Shown here: positions 1 through 12,300 of the stretch, piece after piece
How positions within the stretch are numbered: position 1 is the stretch's first letter
Layout of the letters: every line of letters starts with the position of its first letter
Source of the DNA: Juglans regia
Lineage: Eukaryota > Streptophyta > Magnoliopsida > Fagales > Juglandaceae
NCBI RefSeq assembly: GCF_001411555.2
Contig: NC_049902.1
Coordinates: 12,999,423-13,063,422 of the forward strand
Length of the DNA: 64,000 nucleotides
Direction of reading: 5' to 3'
The notes under the pieces: generated by a model
Told to the model about the DNA's origin: nothing
Seen by the model: the letters and a program-made list of their open reading frames with translations, nothing else
The model's database searches: none
Translations under genes and position numbers: made by a program

Positions 1-334
1 CACCTGAAAATGACATCTGAGAACCATAACATTTAATTTCAAAAAAGGAAAAAAAAAAATCTAAGCCTCTGATAAACCATGAGCAAGTCAATCTCCTAAG
101 TATAGTCTCCTGCATTTAAGGCAGATGCGAAACCAAACGCTAAATATCATTAGCCTGCGCTTCAGTGTTCTGAGATGAAAGGCGCTGCACATCTATGCTA
201 CTTAGCCTCGGGGGCTTCAAGTATCATATACATCAAGAAAATACAAATATTCTTCTTAAGCACACTGCAAGTCCATAACCAAAGAAAAAAAATATATATA
301 ACAAGTAGGAATTAGCCAGTGCCATACTTTCTTG
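1..334. other. 3' flank / 3' UTR side of the SCI1-like gene
   Basis: This lies downstream of the SCI1 stop codon on the minus strand. It is AT-rich, with a poly-A run near 45-58 and a short TA run near 291-301. Part is probably 3' UTR. No other gene is seen. Confidence 0.3.
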
Positions 335-3300
335 CTACCCTTTGATTTTCCAGTGATGGGATGTCCGGGGCCCTCTGGTAATGCCCTCATAGTAACGGGA
401 TTCAAGCTTTTGCTTGTTCCAAGCCTTGACAAAGTCCGAGAACAGTTCGTGTGCAGACTCAGATGAAAGCTCAGAGAAAAACACATTTTTCTCTTCTTTC
501 AACCAGGTAGCAAATTCATTATTCTTAGAGAAATAGTCATCATTGCTAAGCTCTTGGACCTCGTGCTTCTGAAAAACAACATAAAAAAACTACTAGCATC
601 AGCGGATAGATACACATGGCCAATGGATAAATTTGGACATCGGTAAAACCATACACTAACTGGTAAATTTTCAACACTAGTAGAGATAAAACAGTAAAAA
701 TCCCCATAATCTAGCAATTCCTTACTTCACTTATCTAGACCGCAATAGCCTTATCAAAGAATGTGCAAACAAATTACATATTATGCAGTCTGCGACAAAG
801 ATGGTCTCATGGTCTCAATCAAACAAAATAAGAAAGAGAGAATCTGTTTCAAAACCTTTGATAAGAATGTAATCAAAACCTTCAATTTTCAAGTTACATA
901 CTCCGCTTTATAATCTAAACACCAGGTGCTCCTAATCTGGATCTTGGCAGCTAAAATTTGTGATGCATGATAACAGCAGGAATGGCAAACAATGAATTAA
1001 TCTCAGACAATCTTAGCAAACAGTAGATGATTTTCAATTAAACAATGGGAAGGTCTAAGTGGCAAAGAGAGTAAAGAACCGTAACAAGTGATATAAGGAA
1101 TTTTTTTCAATATATAACATTTGTGCAAACTTAGGGAGTATGGGAATCTAAGAGGACTTACCAAGTGGCGATCACTTTTGTGATTTTTACTTTTGTGTTT
1201 ATCTTTGGACTTCTTTTCTGAGGCAACAATAACAGGTCAATAAGATAATTTTGCCATGAAGAACCTTAATCCAACAGTGTAAGAAATGAGCAACCATAAC
1301 GACTTTTATAATTGGCACAAACAGATACTATGCATGAAGGACAAAGATGGAGTAATTACTAGATATTAATACATAAATCATGACAAAAGGCAACTAGAAA
1401 AATCCACCCCCCCCTCCCCTCTTGTTTCTAGGCATCCATAACATGAATGATTCAGTGGAACATAATAAGATTGGAGGAAAAGTCAATTATCTAAAGGTTA
1501 CAATTCATGGAATATAATACACAATCAAAGACTTTCTAAATTATGTGGTTGAAGCCACAGTAACCAAGAAAAATTATTCGTATTAGTTATTTCTGTCAAC
1601 AGGTATATTTTTTGGCTCGCTTGCCACATGTTTGTTACTCTCAAGGATCCCAACCATACAGCAAGATTTGCCAATCCATTCCAGGCTTTGGCCTCCAGAA
1701 CCAGAATCATATCAATCCTAAATGACTTGCCAGGAAGACCATTAGGCCATGCAATCAACGGCTCAAATCTCATTAGGAAGGGGCTCTTGAAGATCATTAA
1801 GCAGAGAGACTGATTTGGCTAACTATGTCGAAAAGATTTTTTTCTCTCTCCTAACTTTTTCTCTCCATACATATGAGAAAAACGATGTCTCATTTCGACG
1901 GTGCTAATTTCCTGTTAACCATGGTCGAGTTCAGTGGTGTTTAGCACAGTTTCTTCATTGCTTTATGAGTAGTTGCGTCATGATGGGGTCGAGTAGGAAT
2001 GTTATCATTGATCAAAAGTGTTTTGAGTTTAAGAAGGTTAATGAAAGGTGGTGGAGAATCACGGAGAGCAGTTGTCGTGTTGTGAAACACATCTCCATTG
2101 ACCAAGAATCTTTGGGGTGGTTGGCTGCCATGGTGAAGGAAGGTGTAGCCTATGGGGGTTCTTCCGATTTCCTTAGATTGCGAAGAAGTGGGTCTCAAGT
2201 CTTGGTGGTGCAGAGGCAGCATAACTCTTATGGGAGATTCTTCTCCTTATCGAAGTTCAGCCAAGCGAAACGGCATGGTTTGATAGTGATACCGGAAGGG
2301 AGGAAGGGGGTAGGTTGGAGGAACTTTGGAGATATGCTGAAGGAACTCTCTGCAACCTCCTCTGTTTTTTGGGGGGGGGGGGGGTGGTGTGGGGGAGAAA
2401 TAGAGGTAGTCGCCCATGGCTGCCTTCTTCTCCGTCGCAGGGGCATCAATCTTTCTCTTTGTACAGAGAGGCTTTGTCTCGAGCTCCAAAACATGCAGAG
2501 AGGATAGGTGATTCTTCTTCTTTGGTGAAGGCACAATACTGCGAAGGGGATGGCAGGAGAGTGTCGGGGCTGACTATGGCAACCTTACTGCGCGCTTTGG
2601 CTGAAATGGAGAAGCAAGTTGGCACTTTGCAGACTAATATGGTGATATTGAAATGATACATTGAGGAGGGGTGAAGAGGGATTTGGGTTTGGCCAGGAAG
2701 GCGGCCCTTGCAATGGGCTGGGTCAAGAAGTTGGGTTACAGGTGCCTAAGGCTGGGTCAAGAGCCAATGGGTTTCCTGTGTCTAAGGGTAAGGGCTTGGC
2801 ATTAGTCGAGCCTCAAGTGCCTAGGGCCCGTCCTCAAGTGGCCCAACGGCCAATCACGCAGGCCCAACCGCATTTCTATGTGGAGCAACAGGCCCATCCA
2901 GTCCCTCAGGCCCAGGCTGCAAAGATAGAGTTCAGGCCCATCCTGTCCCTCAGGCCCAGGTTTGGGGTGTTGGAACGTGTGCCGACAGAGTTTAGTGAAA
3001 TTGATCCGAGCCTACATAGTGTCAAGAGCTTCATTTTGTTGCCGGAGTTTGCACAGAAACAGTCGTGCGAGGAGGTCGGAGGCTCTGATGTCTCTTCTGT
3101 GCTGTCAGGAACGCCGGAGTGTGGTCTTTCGATCTTGGGGTCTCTGATATGCACTTCACCCCTGGAGATGGGTGGTTTTGATGGGAACAAGCTGGGGGAT
3201 TGCAACACTCTCGAAAGGCTCGCTGAAACTTTTGTGGCACCCAGAGGTGAATTTGAATTAGCTTGTGGCTCAGATCCAGTTTCGGATTTGCAATTGGCGA

Positions 3301-6300
3301 TTCAGGGTGACTCTGTATAACAGCTGTTAACTGTATTTCTCAACTGGTTCGTGTGTATTTTTTCTCTCTCGTGATGATGAGAGTCTTTATCTTGCAGTGA
3401 GTGCAAAGGTTTTCTTCGGTATTCATTTTGGTGGGGTTTTCATTCTTACTGGTATTTTTGTTTGTGAACTTGTGGTACTTGCGATGATAGACGATCTAAC
3501 GGAGCGTTGGAGTTCTCTTTCATTATCTGAAGCAGAGAAATCAACTGTACGCTTGTCGTCTACTAAAGGAAGTACTGGAAACTCGCCTCCTGTAGATGAT
3601 GATCGGAGCAATTTGCTGGTGAAAGATCCGATGGCAATTACTGAAAATCCATCTCAACCGTTGACGGTTTCAGACAATGACTTGTTGTATACAACTGGGC
3701 AGTGGTCAGTTAAACAATTGTCTGCTGTGAAAGACGATGGGTCGCGCATGGGCCAGGGGCCCATTTCAAAATTAACTCAAATACCTTTTGTGCATCTGAA
3801 GAAAAATCATCCTGAAGCAGCGTCTTCATCTTCTCGCAAGGACAACCAGAGAAAATTAAGGGCGGGTGCCCCTCGTGCACGACTGTCTCGTTTTCCCTTG
3901 ACTCCTTCTAAGCGACAGTTTAATGCGAAGGCTCTAGTAGATTCGGGTGGTCTAATCCAGTTGAAGAAGCAGAAATCAAGGGAAGATGATTCTCTGGTGG
4001 AGGTCCCTATCTCATTGGCGGAGGCTGAGTTCCAGCCCTGCCATCAACCATGAAAATCATGAGCTGGAACTCTCGAGGGCTTGGGAACCCTCAGGGAGTT
4101 CGTACCCTTCGAGATCTTGTTTGGAGGGAAGATCCTGATATCGTCTTTGTTATGGAAACGCATTCTGGCCATTCTCGTATGGAACTCCTTAAGGTACAGT
4201 TGGGGTTTTCTTGTTTCTTAACAGTGGGCAACATTGGTCGTTTTGATGGATTATGTCTCTTCTGGCCTCAGGAGGTAAATCTAGTTTTAAAATCTTATTC
4301 TCAGTTTCATTTTGATGTTTTTGTTTCAGACCCAATTTCTGGTGGTTCTTGGCCTTTGTTTGCAATTTATGGGCATCCAGAGATAAATTTTAGAAGAGAT
4401 ATGTGGGCTTTGTTACGTCTATTGAAAGATCAATTTGATGGGCCATGGTTGTGCTGTGGTGATTTTAATGAGATTTTGGAAAGTTTTGAGAAATTGGGAG
4501 GTAGGGAGAGACTTGCTAGCCAGATGAGGGGTTTTCGAGATGCTTTGGATTATTGTCAATTACGTAATATGAATGCAGTAGGGCCTTTGTACACATGGAG
4601 TAATTTGCGGGAGGGGTCTGCTCTTATTCATGAGAGGTTGGACAGATATGCTAGTAATGTGGAATGGCTTGAATTATATCCCACTAGTAGAGTTTGCAAT
4701 ATTATTACACCAGTCTCAGATCATAGTTGTTTGGTTTTGAGTAGGGATGCTTTTGTGCAAAATGTCTCCAGGAAGCCTCGTTTGTTTAAGTTTGAATCTA
4801 TGTGGGTGGGTGCATAGGGTTGTGAGGAAGCTATTGCTAATGCTTGGTCGTTAGAATCTGATGCCTCCTTGATTGACAAAATAAAGCATTGTCGTAGTAA
4901 CTTGACTGAATGGAGTAAGGAGTGTTTTGGCAATGTTAGACAGAAGTTGGCTATGAAGAGAAGGGAGCTGGATCAGTTACAGAGTGTTTCTTATTCCTCT
5001 TACCCATCACATGAGATAAGGTGTGTTAAAAATGATATTAATTATCTTTTGGAGAATGAAGAATTGATGTGGAAGCAAAGGTCTCGTGTGCAATGGTTGG
5101 TAGATGGGGATCAAAACACTAAGTATTTCCATTTTAAGGCTTCCCAAAGGCAGCAACGTAATTTTATCAACAGGCAAAGGAATGATGTGGGTGTCTTGCA
5201 TGAAGGATCTGAAATGCTTTCAATGATACATGGCTATTTCTCAAATTTTTTTTGTACCTCTAATCCTTCTGATTTTGATGCAGTATTACAGTTTGTTCAG
5301 CCTTGTATTTCTGATTCTATGAATGGTGATCTAATGCATGAGTTCACAGCGACTGAGATAAGGGCAACTTTGTTTCAAATGCAACCATTGAAAGCTCCGG
5401 GTCCGGATGGTATGCCTCCGTTATTTTTCCAAAAATATTGGCATTTGGTGGGTAATATTGTTATTAATTCTGTTTTACAAGTGCTGGTTTCGGGTGTTAT
5501 GCCTTCTGATTTCAACCTTACAAATATCGTTTTGATTCCAAAGACTAAACAACCTGAGTATTTGAAGGACTTTCGGCCAATTAGTTTCTGTAATGTGATT
5601 TATAAGGTCATTGCAAAGGTATTAGCTAATAGGTTGAAATTAGCTTTACCTGGAGCTATTTCTGAGAACCAGTCAACTTTTGTTCCTGGAAGGCTGATTA
5701 CTGACAATGTTCTAGTAGCCTTTGAAACTGTGGATGCTATTAGAAAGAGGAAGAGTGGGAGGAAAAGTTGAATGTCTATTAAATTAGACATGAGTAAAGC
5801 CTATGACAGGGTTGAATGGGTTTTTTTAGAAAAACTTATGCTGCGTATGGGGTTTAATTCCCAATTTATTCGCTTAATAATGATGTGCATTACTTCTGTT
5901 TCGTACAAAGTTCTTGTGAATGGGGTTGCTACTAAGCCTTTTAAGCCCACCCGTGGTCTACGTCAAGGGTGTCCTCTCTCTCCATATTTGTTTGTTTTAT
6001 GTGCAGAGGCTCTATCTTTGTTATTGAAGCAAGCTGAAGAGCAGCATCTTCTAAGGGGTATTAGTGTGTGTCATAATGCTCCTCGAGTCAGTCACTTGTT
6101 CTTTGCGGACGATAGTATCATTTTCTGTCAAGCATTTGTTTCAGAAAATCAGCATATTAAAAATTTGATATGTTGTTATGGTGTGGCATCGGGTCAGCAG
6201 TTAAATATGGGTATAACAGAAATGCTTTTCAGTCGTAACACAGAGCCAAATGTTATAAGTGCTATTAAAAGTGTGTGGGGCGTTCAGGATATTCAGCACC

Positions 6301-9300
6301 ATGCTAAATATCTTGGTCTTAATTCTTGTGGGAAAATTGCATTATCAGACTTTTAAAGCAATTAAGGACAGAGTTTGGGCAAAGTTACAAGGGTGGAAAG
6401 AAAAGTTATTATCACAAGATGTTCGTGAGGTGTTGATTAAAGCTGTAGTTCAGGCTATTCCCACTTACACAATGAGCTGTTTCAAGATTCCAAGGGGTTT
6501 TTGTAAAGAACTTGAGGGGATGATTGCAAGGTTTTGGTGGGGTCAAAGGGGTCAAGAAAGAAGGATACATTGGCTGAATTGGCGCAACATGTGTCAGTCT
6601 AAGTTCAAGGGTGGATTGGGATTTCGGGATTTGGAAGTATTTAATCTCTTTATTGGCAAAGCAAGGATGGCGTTTACTTCAATCACAAGGGTCTCTTTTT
6701 GCATCAGTTTTTAAAGCAAAGTATTTTCCTAGTACTAATGTTTTATCTTCAGTGCTTGGCTCTAAGCCATCATATGTGTGGCGTAGCATTTTTGAAGCAA
6801 AACCTGTAATCAAAGCTGGAAGTTTATGGCGTATTGGTAAGGGAGATAAAATCAAGATTTGACAGATAATTGGCTTGCTGACTCGAATTCCAAACAAGTT
6901 GTTACTTGCTGCAATACCCTTGCTGAGGGTGCTTGTGTAGCGGATTTAATGGATTCGTCTTCTCCCAGTGGGTGGAACATAGATTCGGTCATACAAGTAT
7001 TCCTTTCTTTTGAGGCTAAAACTATTCTAAGAACTCCTTTATTCCTACATTGGGGTGCTGATAAATTAGTGTGGAGTGGCACTAGAACTGGAATTTTTAC
7101 TGTGAAGTCTGCATATTACCTTGCCCTTAATTTGAAATCTGCTTTGGAGAATGGTTCTAGTAATCAAGATTACCCTCTTTGTTCTTTCTGGAAGGTTTTG
7201 TGGAATTTACAGCTTCCAAATAAGATCAAGAATTTTATTTGGCGAGCTTGTAAGGATAGTTTGCCTACTAAAATGCTTTTATTTCAGAGGCATGTTTTGG
7301 GTTCTTCTAAATGTGTTTTTTGCCATGATGCTTGTGAAGATGTCTTCCACATTCTCTGTCAGTGTCCTTTTTTTTTTAAGAGTGTGGGAAATGTATTTTG
7401 GAAGAGATTTGAGGTTGATATTTGGCTATTCTGGTTTTGTTAATGCTGTCAAAGCAGTTATGCGCCTTAATGACCCTCTTATTCTGACCCGATTCTTGAT
7501 AATTGCCTGGGGTGTGTGGAAATTTCGAAATCTGAAGTTATTCCAACAAACAACTCTTGATGTGTGTGTTGTGGTGGGTAATTGTTTTGATTATGTTGAG
7601 ACCTATCAGTTAATTCGACAGCATGTTAAAGTTCATAATCAGATTTCAACAATGTGTTGGCTACCTCCACCATGTGGGTCTTTTAAACTGAATGTAGATG
7701 GAGCTATTTTTAGTTCCTTGAATATTTCTAGGGTGGGTGCTGTACTGCGCGATGATAAGGGTTGCATGGTTATGGCAATGTCTAGAAGGGAGTTGGGTAT
7801 TCGTGAGGTGGAAGATATAGAAGCGCTTGCAGCACTAAGGGGTTTGCAATTAATTTCTCACTTGGGTATCTCTCATTTGATTTTAGAAGGGGATTCACTT
7901 GCTGTGATGGAGGCTATATGCTCAAGGGGGGAGACTCCGGATAGGTGCAGTATTTTAATCCATGAGGTGAAGAAGATGCTATCCATCTTTGCTTCTTTTG
8001 AAGTTTTGCATGTGGGAAGACATGGTAATGAGGCTGCACACATTCTAGCTCGTCAAGCGCAGTTTGTGGATGATACGTTGCAGTGGTGGAATGATCCTCC
8101 AGATTTTCTTCGAAGTAGACTTGAAGTGGATGCAGGGGCTGTTCATTCCTAGTTGCTTTTTTTTATTTGTCTGTCATTTTCACCTTGTTGGTATATTATG
8201 TATTTGAATACTATCTCTATGCATGAATGCAGAAGTATTTTATTCTCAATTAAAAAAAAAAAAGGCTCTGTTTGATAATGATTGTGCTGGTGGGGAGGGG
8301 GCTGTTCTAACCCCTCTGTGTACACTCCCTCCTAGTCCTAAATATGGGAGTTGTTCCTCAACTTGGGTTTTCAAGAAGGTGGAGAAGATACAAGCAATTA
8401 TTGGGGTCTCTTGTGGAGGCTACGAAGAACAATTTAAGGCCCTTCTCGTGGCAATTGAAGATAGCCGTTCGAAGTCAACCATAAAGCGGGATAGGGAACT
8501 TAAAAGGCTAACTTGTTCCATCAATTATAATGTGAAGGAAGGGAGTGGCGGAAGAGATAGATCGAAAGGGAGGGGCAATTTATGCTTACATGAAGCCTAA
8601 GATTATATATTGGACTGTGCAGGGGCTTAATGATCACAATAAACGCCTTCGTATAAAATCATTATTGCAAATGTGAAAGGGTGATGTGGTGTGCTTTCAA
8701 GAAACAAAGCTGTGATTCATTGATAGAAGAATTGTGCGGAACTAATGGGGGTGCTCGTATGTGGGTTGGTCTTACTTGGCCTCTTTGGGAGTCTCAAGTG
8801 GAGTGTTGCTAATATGGGTTTTATTGTCGGAGGAGACTTCATGGCATAAAAAATCTAGGGCCCTTGGGTTGAAAGAAGGTGATAAGTGTATGAAGTACTT
8901 TAACAAAGTGGCTAATTTACATCAGTGCAATAATGCTATTAAGTCGCTACATTCAAGTACTCAGGTGCTATCTTCTCCTCCCGAACTAGAAAACCATATT
9001 GTGCATTATTATGAGACCCTTCTCATAGAACTGGCTTGTTGGAGGCCGAAGCTTGATGCCTTGTCCTTTGAGGTAATTGACTCTCAGAGTGTGAGTGTTT
9101 TGGAGAGAGACCTTTTGATGAAGATAAGATCTACAAGGTCATCTCTGGCATGGCTAATGATAAAGCGCCGAGCCCGGATGGTTTTTCAATAGGTTTCTTT
9201 CAAACTTGTTGGGACATCGTGAAAAGTGATGTTATGCAGGTCTTTAGTAAATTTCACTCTTTTCAAAAGTTTGAAAAATCCCTTAATGCAACATTCATTG

Positions 9301-12300
9301 CTCTCATTCCCAAGAAACACCGGGCTTCAATTATTGAGGATTTTTGCCCTATAAGCCTAGTTAGTTGCGTATACAAGATTATTTCAAAGGTTCTTGTCAA
9401 CCGGTTAAGCCCTGTGTTGGAACATATTATTTCCAAGTCTCAGAACGCATTTATTCGTGGGAGACAAATTCTTGACTCGGTGCTCATTGCAAATGAGTGC
9501 TTGGGCCATAGATTGCAGGAGGAAGGTTCAGGTATTCTTTGCAAGCTTGACATGGAGAAGGCCTATTGATCAAGTGAACTGGGAATTCCTCTTATACCTG
9601 CTTGGGAGGTGTGGCTTTGGTGATAGGTGGATTGCTTGGATGCGTCATTGTATTTCTACCGCCCGGTTCTCAATTCTAGTTAACGGTACACCTGGTGGGT
9701 TTTTTGATAGATCCCGGGATTTGCGGTAAGGAGATCTTCTATCTCCTCTTTTGTTTATTATAGTTATGGAGGCTCTTAGCCGGATGGTGCAGGCCGTTGT
9801 TGGTGGAGGTTTCTTATCTGGTTTCCAGGTGGGTAATGGCACTGATGGCTCTATTATCATCTCACACCTTTTATTTGCAGATGATACTTTACTCTTTTGT
9901 GAAGCAAATAATAGCCAGATCCAAACTCTACGAGCACTGTTACTTTGCTTTAAAGCAGTGTCGGGGCTCAAGGTAAATCTTGGTAAGTCCAAGATGGTTT
10001 CGGTGGGTGCGGTCTCAAATATCCTCAATTTAGCATGCCTTTAGGATTTTAAGGTGTCCTCTTTGCCAATGAAATATCTAGTCCTTCCGTTGGGAGCAAC
10101 TTTTAAGGCTAGAGCTATATAAGATGAGGTAATAGAGAAGATAGAGAAATGTTGGCTAGTTGGAAACGGGTGAATTTATCGAAAGGGGGTCGTCTCACCC
10201 TTATTAAGAGCACCCTTACTAACCTCCCCACATATTTTTTTATCTCTGTTTCCTATGCTTGCAGGGGTGGTGAACAGGATTGAGAAACTTTTTAGGGCAT
10301 TCTTATATGTGCTCCAGTTGTGTATGGGGGGTTGAAAGTGCGTAACTTGAGAACTTTTAATAAAGTTTTATTGGGGAAATGGTTATGGAGATATCACTCA
10401 AAGGCGGGATCGTTGTGGAAGGAAATTATCGACGCTAGATATGGAGTTGCTTGGCGTGGTTGGTGATCCAACAAGGTGAGGGGGGGTATGGTGTGGGTTT
10501 ATGGAAGTTTATAAAGAGGGGGTGGCCATGCTTTGAAAACCAGATTCGCTTTGTAGCCAGAGAAGGCAATCAAATCAGTTTTTGGCGGGACGTGTGGTGT
10601 GGTGATCACGCATTGGAAAGGGTTTTTCCGGCTCTCTATTGTATTTCAGCTAATAGGGAGACTTCAGTGGCAGATATGCAACTATTTTCCTCATGGTTTT
10701 CATCAGTGAAATATTCTTTTTTATAAGAATTTTCATGATTGAGAATTATCTATTGTATCAGATTTTTTCAACCTACTATACTCCATTGGGACTCCTATGG
10801 CACAACGTGATAGATTGAAATGGAGGTCTAATAATCACAAGAAATGTATAGTTAAGGCATACTATAAAATTTTGTCAACACAAGTTCATACTCTATTCCC
10901 TTGGAAGAATATTTGGAAGTCTCGCGTGCCTTTTAAAGTAGGCTTTTTTGTATGGAATGCCGCTCTTGGGAAGATCTTGACCACGGACAGTCTGAGGAAA
11001 AGGAGATGTGTAGTGATGGATTGGTGTTATATGTGTAAAGAAAATGGAGAATCTGTGGATCACCTCTTACTGCATTGTAAAGTAACAAAGGTGTTGTGGG
11101 ATGAGATCTTTCAAAGGGTTGATGTTGCTTGAGTTATGCCTTTGAGGGTGGTGGATTTGTTGGGTTGTTGGAGGAAGATGCAAGGCTGTCATCAAATGGC
11201 AGCAATGTGGAAGATGATCTCGTTCTGTATCATGTGGTGTATTTGGTCGGAAAGGAATGCGCGTTGCTTTGAAGATAAGGAATGCACAATGGCGGAGCTA
11301 AAGAATTTCTTTCTCCACACTTTACTGCTTTGGTTTTCTGCTATTGTACTAAATGAAGACAATGTTCATGATTTCTTGTCTTTAATTTATCGCTCTTAGA
11401 ATGTATTTAGGTGTTCTTCTGTATATTTCCTGTGTACATGGGCTATGCCTATTTCATTCATATCAACAATATTTATCACTTACAAAAAAAAAAAAAACAA
11501 AAAAGACTGATTTGGCTGAGGGCAAGGCAAGCCCTACGCAACACTTAGCCCCCGGTTGGATACTTAGAATATCTCAGTATATCTGTGAATAGTAGTGAAA
11601 TGTTTTGAATTAAATTATTTTATTGGGTTTTGTGAATGGAAAGAGAAAATTTGAATAAAAGTATTATAAAGTTAAAAAATTGTTTGAATATAATTTTTAA
11701 CATTATTTTTGTTTTGAAATTTAAAAAAATTGAATTGTTTTTTGTATGTTGTTTGGGAGCTTAGAAAAGTTACACTAATTAGGTAATAATTAGATGAAAA
11801 AGTTGAAAATTTGAAATTGAAAAGTGTTTTGCATTTGAGTGATGTTTGGAAAGGAAATATTTGAAAATATCTGAGAATACCTCAGAATACTTGCATTGCC
11901 AAACAAACAGTCTCACATGCTTTTTGACTTGAGCGGAGAATGAACAGTAGTACATGGCTTAATTAGATATTAATAATAAATTTCTTGGTCTGCTTATTTC
12001 TGGTCATCACACAGCCATTACTGCCTGCACTTGGTTGAGTTCTCATACATTTTGAATGATTTCCTATTCAAGACATACACTACCAATTTCTTTGAAGTTA
12101 CTACCACTACCCAAGCTCTATTATTCATATCAATACTTTGGTTTCCAAGACCAACTCTTTCAACCACACAGATATCCATCCCCTTCGCGCTTCGCCTGCC
12201 ATATCTATCCGTGCACCGGCAGGTAGGGGCAATTGTCAAGTATCATGCTAAGCTTCATCATATTTATATGGGGTTTACAATAGTAAATATCATTTCTAGT

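Larger units (their letters stand above)
3321..8264 (+). mobile_element. Inner LINE (plant L1-type with RNase H) inserted in ORF1 of the outer LINE
   Basis: Its 5' leader begins about where the outer ORF1 breaks off. It has a deleted ORF1 (3484-4053), a complete but mutated ORF2 (4050-8152) of endonuclease, RT, zinc-binding and RNase H, a short 3' UTR and a poly-A tail (8252-8263). The outer LINE ORF1 resumes at once after the tail. A candidate target-site duplication is only ctctgt (3311-3316 and 8266-8271) in diverged surroundings, so the left boundary is good to about 20 bp. Confidence 0.8.
1821..11503 (+). mobile_element. Outer LINE (plant L1-type, no RNase H seen), interrupted by another LINE
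   Basis: The element is bounded by a perfect 14-bp target-site duplication, agactgatttggct, at 1807-1820 and 11504-11517. It ends in an A-rich tail (11484-11503). It has a pyrimidine-rich 5' leader, an ORF1 split by the inner LINE (1965-3316 and 8265-8600) and a heavily damaged ORF2 (8590-11399). ORF2 runs from endonuclease remnant to reverse transcriptase to zinc-binding region and ends with no RNase H domain. The original element would be about 4.7 kb, short because most of the endonuclease is deleted. It lies antisense to the host gene within intron 2. Confidence 0.85.

Noticed and set aside
256..486. 76-codon minus-strand frame with its own ATG
   Set aside because: Overlaps the last SCI1 exon in a different frame; the conserved SCI1 reading with a good acceptor at 570-569 explains the region.
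1390..1420. Poly-C tract as a regulatory signal
   Set aside because: Simple homopolymer in intron 2 with no supporting context.
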